Assembly (NCBI GenBank): GCA_002151545.1
Contig: CP021237.1
Span: 4,278,001-4,342,000 of the forward strand
DNA length: 64,000 nucleotides
Source of the DNA: Sphingobacteriaceae bacterium GW460-11-11-14-LB5
GTDB lineage: Bacteria > Bacteroidota > Bacteroidia > Sphingobacteriales > Sphingobacteriaceae
Direction: 5' to 3'
The translations under genes and the position numbers were made by a program. Of the stretch, positions 18,045-26,045 are shown one piece after another. A model generated the notes under the pieces. That model saw only the letters and a program-made list of their open reading frames with translations, did no database searches and was not told where the DNA came from. The stretch's first letter is position 1. Every line of letters starts with the position of its first letter.

Positions 18045-18891
18045 TACTTTCAAAGATTTAAAATACAAGGTTTTTCAATCGGGCAACCCATTGTTCTTTT
18101 ACATTGGGATTAATGTAATGTTGTTTTTAATTATCGCTGTTTTTGGTGTATTTAGCAAGCTAAGTGGCCAAGGTAACACAGTTGATTTATTTGTAAGCGA
18201 TTATTTAGGTTTACCTGCCAGTATTTCAAAATTACCTGAGCGATTTTATACCATATTTACCTATATGTTTATTCATGACGGGATTCTTCATATCCTGTTC
18301 AATATGCTTGGTTTATTCTGGTTCGGTAACATCTTCATGAATTTCTTAAAAAGCCGTCAGTTTCATTTTGTTTACCTGGCGGGTGGTTTATTTGGAGGTT
18401 TATTTGCTGTTGCCGCATTAAATATATTTCCGCTTTATGCCAGCGGATTAGCAGGCGTAACCATTGTAGGGGCATCTGCCGCAGTAATGGCCATTATTTT
18501 TGCCGCAGCAACGCTGGTACCGAATTACACCATCATGTTGCTTTTCTTTGGTGAGGTTAAAATTAAGTGGATTGCCATTGTCTATTTCATCCTCGATTTT
18601 ATTGCCATCGGATCAGTAAATGCAGGTGGAAGTTTAGCCCATATTGGTGGTGCACTTTTAGGATTCACCTTTATTAAAAGTTTGCAAAGCGGAAGAGACT
18701 GGAGCAAAATTTTTGAGCGCAAACCAAAACTAAAAGTAGTTCGGAATGAGAAACCGGTTAAAAAACCTGAATTTAAAGGCGGTGTTTCTCAGCAGGAAAT
18801 AGATGCCATTTTAGATAAAATATCAACCTCAGGATACGATAAATTAACAGCGGTAGAAAAAGAAAAACTATTTAAGGCAAGTAAAGATTAA
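18037..18891 (+). CDS. Rhomboid family intramembrane serine protease (second of a pair)
   Basis: A 284-residue protein; I start at the ATG at 18037, inside the end of the first rhomboid gene, because an earlier ATG at 17980 would extend it into unrelated sequence and away from the first hydrophobic helix. It has the HDGILHILFNM segment, Ser147 in a VGASAAVMA motif, and His in LAHIGGALLGF. The usual GxSG is GASA here, so the residue after the nucleophile is Ala. A cytosolic tail of about 70 residues rich in Lys/Glu follows the last helix. The stop codon TAATG overlaps the start of the next gene. Confidence 0.92.
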   Translation: MNNTFKDLKYKVFQSGNPLFFYIGINVMLFLIIAVFGVFSKLSGQGNTVDLFVSDYLGLPASISKLPERFYTIFTYMFIHDGILHILFNMLGLFWFGNIFMNFLKSRQFHFVYLAGGLFGGLFAVAALNIFPLYASGLAGVTIVGASAAVMAIIFAAATLVPNYTIMLLFFGEVKIKWIAIVYFILDFIAIGSVNAGGSLAHIGGALLGFTFIKSLQSGRDWSKIFERKPKLKVVRNEKPVKKPEFKGGVSQQEIDAILDKISTSGYDKLTAVEKEKLFKASKD

Positions 18892-20003
18892 TGGCCACAA
18901 AAAAGAAGAAATATAGTTTTATGGATAAACTCCTTTTGCCCATTGCTGTTGCATTGGCAATTGCGATGCTTTTGGGGGTTCTCGCCGGTAATATGGATCC
19001 AAGAGCGCACACCATTATTGCTTTTTTCGGACTGGCCTACCCTTTTGTTTTATTCGCTAATATTATCTTTCTGGTTTGGTGGCTTTTAAGCAAAAAATGG
19101 GTTTTCGCAATCGCCACCATTTTGATTATTGCGCTTGGTGCTAAAACGTTAAAGGCCACCTTTGCCATTGGAGGTGATGAAGGTGGCGCGGAAAAGGCAG
19201 AAAACAGCATCAGAATGATGACTTATAACGTGCATAGTTTTAAATTATATGGCCAGGACAATACCGAATCGGTAAAAGAAAAAATGCTTCAGGTGGTAAA
19301 AGATCAAAATCCAGATATTATCTGTTTTCAGGAATTTTTTACCCGTTATAAAGGCGCATTTGACACGGTTGACAGCTTAAAAGCACTTTTGAATACAAAA
19401 TACTACTACTTCGTACCAACCAATAAAAATGATTACGAAGCCACTGGCTTAGCCATATTCTCTAAATTCCCGATTAAAGATTCTGGTAAAATCCCTTTTG
19501 TTGAAGGTTTGGCTGGTAACATGAGTATTTATACCGATTTAAACATTAAAGGAAAAACCCTGAGGGTTTATAATGTACATTTTCAGTCGATATCTTTCGA
19601 AAAACAGGATTACGAATACCTGGACAAAGTGAAGGAAATGAATACCGAACTCCAGCCATCTAAACGGATTTTAAGAATGCTGAAAAGTGCTTTTTTAAAA
19701 CGTAGCGGTCAGGTAGATATTATGAAGAAGGAGATGGCCACCTGTAAAACGCCTTACCTCATTGCAGGCGATTTTAACGATACGCCAGCATCTTACGTGG
19801 TTACTCAAATTACTGCCGGATTAAACAACAGCTTTATTAAAAAGGGAAACGGGTTTGGCAAAACCTATAATGGCAAATTCCCTAATTTTCAGATCGATTA
19901 TATTGCCACCTCTAAAGAACTGGAGGTATTAAATTACAAAATTACCCAGGCCAAATTATCCGACCACTTCCCGGTACGCAGCGATTTGAGGTTTGTACCT
20001 TAA
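18891..20003 (+). CDS. Endonuclease/exonuclease/phosphatase family protein with N-terminal membrane helices
   Basis: A 370-residue protein. Three hydrophobic helices (about residues 13-32, 38-65 and 68-85) precede an EEP domain with RMMTYNVHSF, PDIICFQEFF, AGDFNDTPAS and a final SDHFPVRSD, the metal and catalytic positions of the DNase I/sphingomyelinase fold. The EEP domain should face the periplasm if the third helix ends inside-out, but topology is uncertain. Starts by a 1-base overlap (TAATG) with the second rhomboid gene, so the three are one operon. Substrate (phospholipid, nucleic acid or phosphoester) unknown. Confidence 0.9.
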   Translation: MATKKKKYSFMDKLLLPIAVALAIAMLLGVLAGNMDPRAHTIIAFFGLAYPFVLFANIIFLVWWLLSKKWVFAIATILIIALGAKTLKATFAIGGDEGGAEKAENSIRMMTYNVHSFKLYGQDNTESVKEKMLQVVKDQNPDIICFQEFFTRYKGAFDTVDSLKALLNTKYYYFVPTNKNDYEATGLAIFSKFPIKDSGKIPFVEGLAGNMSIYTDLNIKGKTLRVYNVHFQSISFEKQDYEYLDKVKEMNTELQPSKRILRMLKSAFLKRSGQVDIMKKEMATCKTPYLIAGDFNDTPASYVVTQITAGLNNSFIKKGNGFGKTYNGKFPNFQIDYIATSKELEVLNYKITQAKLSDHFPVRSDLRFVP

Positions 20004-20162
20004 TTTCTATTAAATATTCCCGTTGACTGAAGTCAACGGCTAAGAAAAATCCCTCTTAGCCAACCGAGACCAGGCAAAAAATTTTCTTACCATACATCAA
20101 CATTAGACTTACCGCTTATCTGCATATTTGCCCTATAAAATTTAAAAAAAACATTCAAAAAT

Positions 20163-20795
20163 ATGAGCTTAATAGATGCCCTAAACTGGCGTTATGCCGT
20201 TAAGAAAATGAACGGTCAACCTGTTGAACAAGAAAAGGTTGATAAAATTATTGCTGCAGCACATTTGGCACCAACATCATCAGGTTTACAGCCGTTTAAA
20301 GTTATCGTGGTAACCAACCAGGAGTTGAAAGAGAAAATTGCGCCGATTGCTTTTAACCAGTCGCAGGTGATCGATTCTTCTCACCTATTGATTTTTGCCG
20401 CTAACGAAAACTACACAGAAGAAGGTATTGATGCCGTTTTCAGCAGAATGAATGCGGAGCGTGGCTTACCAGAAAGCGGAACTGATGCATACAAAGCGCA
20501 GTTAAAAGGTATGATCTTATCCAGAACTGCAGAAGAAAACTTTAACCACGCAGCCCGTCAGGCTTATATCGGTTTCGGTATTGCTATTGCAGAAGCCGCT
20601 TTGTTAAAAGTTGATGCTACTCCAATGGAGGGCTTTAATGGTCCGGCTTTAGATGAACTTTTAGGTTTAGATAAAAAAGGATTAAAAAGTGTTACCCTAT
20701 TGCCTTTAGGGAACAGAGACGAAGCCGGCGACTGGCTGGTAAACCTTAAAAAGGTACGTTCACCTAAAGAAGAATTCTTAATCGAATTTAAATAA
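20163..20795 (+). CDS. NAD(P)H-dependent nitroreductase family oxidoreductase
   Basis: A 210-residue FMN enzyme of the NfsB/nitroreductase fold: N-terminal NWRYAVKKMNG and AAHLAPTSSGLQPFKVIVV around the FMN phosphate site, ARQAYIGFGIAIAEAALL helix, and C-terminal LLPLGNRDEAGDW. Family members reduce nitroaromatics, quinones or dihydropteridine using NAD(P)H. Length agrees with oxygen-insensitive nitroreductases. It is monocistronic with a terminator-like hairpin 24 bp downstream. Confidence 0.93.
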   Translation: MSLIDALNWRYAVKKMNGQPVEQEKVDKIIAAAHLAPTSSGLQPFKVIVVTNQELKEKIAPIAFNQSQVIDSSHLLIFAANENYTEEGIDAVFSRMNAERGLPESGTDAYKAQLKGMILSRTAEENFNHAARQAYIGFGIAIAEAALLKVDATPMEGFNGPALDELLGLDKKGLKSVTLLPLGNRDEAGDWLVNLKKVRSPKEEFLIEFK

Positions 20796-20818
20796 CAGGC
20801 AAACAACATCATAATTTG

Positions 20819-20852
20819 AAACCAGCCGCTAAAATAGCGGCCGGTTTTGTTT
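20819..20852 (+). terminator. Terminator-like hairpin after the nitroreductase gene
   Basis: Stem 20819-20829 with 20835-20845 (11 bp, one mismatch), followed by TTGTTTT. Confidence 0.7.
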
Positions 20853-20883
20853 TAGAACATATTTTGATGACGGCTTCCAATGT

Positions 20884-21152
20884 ATCGTCCTGCTGAACTT
20901 ATTTCAGCATCCTTATCGGTTGTTTCAAGATCCTGAAACGAGTTCAGGACGACGGTATGCAGAGTATTAAAGAGACCCGCATTTGTAATGTGGCTATCAA
21001 CTATTTTCGTGGCGATAAAATCGCCCTTCTCCTCCCATCCTCGTTACAAGCGAGGACGATGATAGCGAGAACCACATCTGTAATGTGGCTATCAACCATT
21101 TCGTGGTAGTAAAATCGCTCTTCCTCCTCATCTTCGTTACAAACGAGAACAA
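20884..21152. repeat. Intergenic repeats, including a ~95-bp tandem duplication
   Basis: Two diverged direct copies of about 80 bp, 20978-21058 and 21073-21152, both beginning around TGTAATGTGGCTATCAAC and ending in CGTTACAA-CGAG hairpins. Upstream, 20891-20911 and 20930-20952 carry CTGAA-loop-TTCAG hairpins of a family seen also at 14784, 48034, 49228 and 49480. No gene seen between 20796 and 21255. Confidence 0.65.
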
Positions 21153-21255
21153 TGAACATTGGAATTTTTGTAAAAAAATGTTAAACATCATCACATTTTA
21201 TGTGCTCTATTTATAATTGGATATATTTACGGGCTTAGCATTTAATATCCAATCC

Positions 21256-23982
21256 ATGAAGATTTTTAGATTATCGTTTATAATACTTTCACTTTTATCA
21301 GCACTAAGTTTTTCTTCTTCGGCCCAAACCGATACCATCAGCATAAACAGCATCATTACCAAAACGAATAAGGTATTGAGCGATTATCCTGCTGAAAAGA
21401 TTTATCTTCATTTTGACAAACCATATTACGCGGTAGCCGATACCGTTTGGTTTAAAGCCTACGTTACCGAAAACCAGAATTTCTTATCTGCAATTAGTAA
21501 AATCATTTATGTGGATGTGATTAACCAGAAAGATTCGCTTATCCAAACCTTAAAATTACCCATTACAGGTGGTTTTGCCTATGGCAGTTTCCCTTTAGAT
21601 CAGATCAACTATAAACAAGGAAATTACCACATCAGGGCGTATACCTTATGGATGCTTAACACTGAAGATCCGGCTTATTTTAACAAGACTTTTTATGTGG
21701 GAGAAGCAATAGACAAGGAAGTAAAAACCCATATCACTTATAAAAACACCTCTACCGATAAGTTAGAAAAAATTGATGCACGCGTACAATTTAAAGATGC
21801 CAACAATAAACCTTATGCCAATAAAAATGTAAGCTGGCAAGTGGTAACGAGTTATACGGTTATTGCCAAAGGAAGGGGCACCACAGATGCCAGCGGTTAT
21901 TTAACAATAGCCATGAGCAATGCACAAAAGGCAGAATATCAATTACAAAAAGGCGAACTGATTACCAGCATTAATACCACCGATAAAGATGTGGCCAACA
22001 GTAGCTTTCAGCTTAAAAACGCGATTGTAAGCAAAGATTTTCAATTTTTTCCCGAAGGGGGAAGTTTAATTGCCGGCCTAAGCAACAAAGTAGCCTTTAA
22101 AGCCATTAAAAGTGATGGTTTAGGCATTAACTCAAAAGGCACGGTAACTGATAATGATGGCAAAACTGTAGCTACTTTTACTGCGCAGCATTTAGGAATG
22201 GGCAGTTTCAGCTTATTGGCGGAAGCCGGAAAAACCTACAAAGCGGCAGTTACCTATGCCGACGGTACCACTCAAAATTATAATTTGCCTGCAGTTGCTG
22301 CAAATGGCGTTGCGGTAAATATAGATAACAGCAGTGCAGATAATATAGCCATAAAAATTGCAGCAAATGATGCTTTCTTTGAGCAAAATCAAGGTAAAAA
22401 GCTTTATTTAATTGCGCAGAGTAAAGGTGTTATCTGCTATGGGGCACAAACCGCATTATCAAATAAAGAATACAATACCACCGTACTTAAATCTAAATTC
22501 CCAAATGGAATTGCCCAATTTACCCTGTTTAATGAATTTGGTAAACCACTAAGTGAGCGATTGGTGTTTGTTCAGCATAAAAACACAATGGCAGTAGCCT
22601 TAACCAGTGCTGCCACCACCTACGGAATTAAGAAAAAGGTTAAAATAAATGTGGCGGCTAAAAAAGATGGCGCCCCGGTAGAAGGTAGCTTCTCGGTAGC
22701 TGTTGTAGATGAGTCGAAGGTTCCATCAAACGAAGATGCTACCAGTACCATATTAACAGGACTATTATTAAGCAGCGATGTTAAAGGTTATATCGAAAAA
22801 GCAAATTATTACTTTAATGCACCCGATGCGAAGAAAAATGCAGATTTAGATGTATTGTTGCTTACCCAGGGCTATCGCAGTTTTAAATACACTGATATTA
22901 TTGCCAATAAATTACCTAAAATAGATTTCTTACCCGAACAAGGCATCGAAATTTCGGGTATTTTAAGACAGAATAACGGCATTCCGGTTAGAAAAGGAGC
23001 ATTGTTATTATCCATTCCCGACAAACGTTTTAATTTAGAAGCGACCACAGATCCTGTAGGGAATTTTAAATTCCAAAACCTGATGTTTAATGACTCATCT
23101 AAAGTTACCATTACGGCTAAGTATAATGTAAACTATAAAAACATGACCTTAAGCTTAAATGGTGCGCCAGTGCCTACACTAACCAGAAACTTTAGTGCAG
23201 CTGAGGAGGTTTTAAATATTGATAGTGCGCTAACCAGTTATTTAGATAACAGCAAAAGACAATACGCTTATTTACATACTTTGAAAGACGTAAATATTAA
23301 AGCGGCAGTAATTCCGAAAGTCAGCCATAAAGATTACCCGGCCTTAAGCGGACTGAGCCAAATGGCCGACCATGAAGTGAGCGGCGATAGACTAAAAGGT
23401 TGTGGCTTACTGATTAACTGTTTACAGGGCATGTTACCGGGTGTAACCTTTGTAGATAATAATTTTTATGTGACGAGAGATTATAACCAGGGTAAAAAGA
23501 TCCCCATGGGAATTTTTATTAACGGAATGAATGTTGACGTAAACCAGATTAATACTTTAGATGCTAACCAGCTCGAATCTGTTGAAGTGTTCTTAAGAGA
23601 TGATTTAGGCCTGGTTAACCGTGCAAATAATGTAAACGGGGTAATTGTATTCAATCAAAAGAAAGCGCCTAAAGGCACTAAAATATCTAAAGCACAGCTG
23701 ATGGATATGTTACCAAAATACTATGAGCTAACCTTTTCACCACAGGGTTACAACAAAGAAAAACAATTCTATTCTCCAAAATATGATGTGCCTGCCAGCA
23801 CGAACCGCAACGATTTAAGAACCACCATTTATTGGAATCCAAAAGTTGTTACTGATGCAACCGGTAATGCTTCGTTCGAATATTATAACGCAGATGGTAA
23901 AGGCCAGTATAAAGTAATTATTGAAGGTATAGATGCCAACGGAAACTTAGGAAGATCGGTATTTAAGTATCTGGTTAAGTAG
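21256..23982 (+). CDS. Giant exported protein with MG2-like domains and a TonB plug-like region
   Basis: A predicted exported protein of 908 residues. The start at 21256 gives the signal peptide MKIFRLSFIILSLLSALSFS; an ATG at 21217 is rejected because it adds an acidic leader. The N-terminal half resembles alpha-2-macroglobulin MG2-type Ig domains (DKPYYAVADTVWFKAYV; YQLQKGELITSI); a later part has a carboxypeptidase-regulatory-like stretch (GAPVPTLTR before, ISGILRQNNGIPVRKGALLL); residues about 720-800 (GLLINCLQGMLPGVTFVDN, IFINGMNVDV, ESVEVFLRDDLG, NGVIVFNQK) look like a TonB receptor plug. No barrel follows. Common in Bacteroidota, function unknown; location likely periplasm or outer membrane. 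Confidence 0.85.
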   Translation: MKIFRLSFIILSLLSALSFSSSAQTDTISINSIITKTNKVLSDYPAEKIYLHFDKPYYAVADTVWFKAYVTENQNFLSAISKIIYVDVINQKDSLIQTLKLPITGGFAYGSFPLDQINYKQGNYHIRAYTLWMLNTEDPAYFNKTFYVGEAIDKEVKTHITYKNTSTDKLEKIDARVQFKDANNKPYANKNVSWQVVTSYTVIAKGRGTTDASGYLTIAMSNAQKAEYQLQKGELITSINTTDKDVANSSFQLKNAIVSKDFQFFPEGGSLIAGLSNKVAFKAIKSDGLGINSKGTVTDNDGKTVATFTAQHLGMGSFSLLAEAGKTYKAAVTYADGTTQNYNLPAVAANGVAVNIDNSSADNIAIKIAANDAFFEQNQGKKLYLIAQSKGVICYGAQTALSNKEYNTTVLKSKFPNGIAQFTLFNEFGKPLSERLVFVQHKNTMAVALTSAATTYGIKKKVKINVAAKKDGAPVEGSFSVAVVDESKVPSNEDATSTILTGLLLSSDVKGYIEKANYYFNAPDAKKNADLDVLLLTQGYRSFKYTDIIANKLPKIDFLPEQGIEISGILRQNNGIPVRKGALLLSIPDKRFNLEATTDPVGNFKFQNLMFNDSSKVTITAKYNVNYKNMTLSLNGAPVPTLTRNFSAAEEVLNIDSALTSYLDNSKRQYAYLHTLKDVNIKAAVIPKVSHKDYPALSGLSQMADHEVSGDRLKGCGLLINCLQGMLPGVTFVDNNFYVTRDYNQGKKIPMGIFINGMNVDVNQINTLDANQLESVEVFLRDDLGLVNRANNVNGVIVFNQKKAPKGTKISKAQLMDMLPKYYELTFSPQGYNKEKQFYSPKYDVPASTNRNDLRTTIYWNPKVVTDATGNASFEYYNADGKGQYKVIIEGIDANGNLGRSVFKYLVK

Positions 23983-23989
23983 AGGGGTA

Positions 23990-24208
23990 ATGGGAAATGT
24001 AAGATGGATGATGGAGTAAAACATGATGCCAATGGCTGAAATGGAAAATGTAAGATGGATAATGGAGTAAAAAGATGATGCTTATGGCTTAATAATGGAA
24101 AATGTAAGATGGATGATGGAATTTTAGCTATCGATTAGCCCCTCATCCACCTTACATTCTTACCTCTTACATTTTACATCATCCATCTTACATTTTTACA
24201 TCTTACAT
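23990..24208. repeat. Heptamer-like repeat array forming an inverted repeat between convergent genes
   Basis: On the left, 24000-24125 holds three copies of AAATGTAAGATGGATRATGG; on the right, 24140-24208 holds its reverse complement several times (CATCCATCTTACATTTT). The two halves can fold into long stems centred near 24130. The location between two convergent genes suggests a bidirectional termination role, but this is inference. Confidence 0.7.
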
Positions 24209-24209
24209 C

Positions 24210-25169
24210 CTAAACCACCTCAAATGGAAGCTTCTCGCCATTCAATCCTGCTATTATATTCTTAACAATAATCTGGGCCATGGCTGCTCTGGTTTCTTCG
24301 GTAGCTGAGCCAATGTGTGGTAAAACAGCAACATTTTCCATTGACAGCAAAGGATTATTTTTATCCATCGGTTCGGGGTTCGTTACATCCAAACCTGCTC
24401 CCCATATTATTTTCTTTTCCAAAGCTTTGATCAAATCCTTTTCGTTATGGATAGCACCTCTGGCCGTATTAATGAAAATTGAATTGGCTTTCATCTGCTT
24501 AAAAACATCAAGTGTAAATTTATCCTTGGTTTCGGGTGTTAGTGCGGTATGGACAGAGAGTACATCACTTTGCGCCAAAAGCGTTTCGAAGGATACATAC
24601 TTTGCACCGATTTCTTTTTCAGCTTCTTCATTACGCGATCTGTTGTGATAAATTACGGGCATTTGATAAGCACCGATGCATTTTTTGGCCATCTCCAGTC
24701 CAATTTTACCCAGGCCAAAAATCCCAAGGGTTTTGCCGTTCACCTCAATCCCAAGTTCGGGTGTGGGCTCATAGTTTTTCCACTCGCCTTTAATGATTTT
24801 TTTGTGTGCGAAAAAGGCCTTCCGCGATACCGCAAGCATTAATAAAAAAGCAGTATCGGCAGTTGCCTTGCTCAAAACCCCAGGGGTATTCCCAATCGGG
24901 ATATTCAATTTTTTGGCTGCAGCTACATCTACCTGATCGTATCCTACAGAGTGTAGCGCAATCACCTTTAAATGGCTACAGGCTTTTAAAAATGCAGCAT
25001 TAATTTTATTCGGACCCACGCTGATTAAGGCATCCTGATCCTGACAGGCCGCTATCAGTTCTTCTGCTGTAATCTGCCGGTTTTCTTTCCATTGGGTGAT
25101 GGTTATATTGTTTTCTTCCAGTTCTTTTATTCCAACTGAAGCGATGTTGCCACTTATAAATACTTTCAT
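24210..25169 (-). CDS. D-2-hydroxyacid dehydrogenase family protein
   Basis: A 319-residue NAD(P)-dependent dehydrogenase of the D-isomer type. The Rossmann motif is GIFGLGKIGLEMAKK (about residues 150-164). Catalytic Arg is in NTARGAIHNE, Glu in the TNPEPMDKN segment, and His in LPHIGSATEETR, in the normal order. It resembles glyoxylate/hydroxypyruvate or gluconate-type reductases (2-ketogluconate reductase group). Exact substrate unknown. Downstream of the DUF4249/TonB pair on the same strand? No: it lies before them in transcription order with the gene for DUF4249 ending 62 bp upstream, so co-transcription is possible. Confidence 0.93.
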   Translation of the reverse strand: MKVFISGNIASVGIKELEENNITITQWKENRQITAEELIAACQDQDALISVGPNKINAAFLKACSHLKVIALHSVGYDQVDVAAAKKLNIPIGNTPGVLSKATADTAFLLMLAVSRKAFFAHKKIIKGEWKNYEPTPELGIEVNGKTLGIFGLGKIGLEMAKKCIGAYQMPVIYHNRSRNEEAEKEIGAKYVSFETLLAQSDVLSVHTALTPETKDKFTLDVFKQMKANSIFINTARGAIHNEKDLIKALEKKIIWGAGLDVTNPEPMDKNNPLLSMENVAVLPHIGSATEETRAAMAQIIVKNIIAGLNGEKLPFEVV

Positions 25170-25231
25170 GTTTTATTTAACACTAAAAATTATCAGGTGT
25201 TTTTAATCATTTAAACTACCACCAAATCACT

Positions 25232-26041
25232 TTATTTAACGGTGGCCGTAATTACCTGATAAGTATTTGCACTAAAGTAGCCCAAAGCCTGATTGGAGAT
25301 GTTTGAAGTTGGATTGGCCGGAGTGGTTCCCTGGTTTGGCCCACGGTTGGATTGCTGACTCAAAGCATACCAATAATCGAAAATATTCGAATCGATACAC
25401 TCCATTTCTATTTTAATCTTATCGTTCGAATTCAACTCATCACTGTCGTGATCGTTGGTAGGTGGTTTAAAAAATAACTGGATCCTTAAGTCGTTTCCAT
25501 TTGTTAAACGATCGTTATTTACATAAAAACGCTCTGATAAAATATCATTAACATACAGGTTGAAATGATAAAAATTGGTTTCGTTGGCCGGATCTTTAAA
25601 GAATACGGCAGCGGTTTTACGCTCTCTCCCAAAGAAAAAGTTTTTAATCACGCCTATCGAATCCATTTTAACCACATTGGGCATTTTCGAACTGGCCGTG
25701 TAAGTTTGCCCTTCGGCAGTAACATTTAAATTATAGGTAACACCAGGTACGCCCTTCATCTTGTTGATATAAGTACCAGGGGTGCCAGCTTCTTTAAATA
25801 CAAAAGTATTTCCCTTATTATCGGTAACCGTAACTGAAGCACCCGAAACTTTCGGAAAAATATTGGTTTCGGTGTAACCGATGGTTTTGCTGATCTTAAT
25901 CTGTTGATCGATCAGCGAATCGTTAATTCTACCTTCAATTACCAGCTGAGGATCGGCATTTTCCGTATCAATTTCAATAATTTTCTTACAACCTGTTAAA
26001 CAGAAAGCAAACAGCGAAAAGTATATAATCAGTTTTTTCAT
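25232..26041 (-). CDS. DUF4249 lipoprotein paired with a TonB receptor
   Basis: A lipoprotein of 269 residues. The start at 26041 (MKKLIIYFSLFAFCLTGC, Cys18 lipid-modified) is chosen; longer frames to 26188 only read into the upstream receptor gene. The mature part (EIDTENADPQLVIEGRINDS, VSGASVTVTDNKGNTFVF, YNLNVTAEGQTYTA, EMECIDSNIFDYWYALSQQS) matches the DUF4249 family, which is usually encoded next to a TonB-dependent receptor. Here it starts 4 bp after the receptor stop. It likely sits at the outer membrane as a partner of the receptor, much as SusD does for SusC; the ligand is unknown. Confidence 0.9.
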   Translation of the reverse strand: MKKLIIYFSLFAFCLTGCKKIIEIDTENADPQLVIEGRINDSLIDQQIKISKTIGYTETNIFPKVSGASVTVTDNKGNTFVFKEAGTPGTYINKMKGVPGVTYNLNVTAEGQTYTASSKMPNVVKMDSIGVIKNFFFGRERKTAAVFFKDPANETNFYHFNLYVNDILSERFYVNNDRLTNGNDLRIQLFFKPPTNDHDSDELNSNDKIKIEMECIDSNIFDYWYALSQQSNRGPNQGTTPANPTSNISNQALGYFSANTYQVITATVK

Positions 26042-26045
26042 CCTT

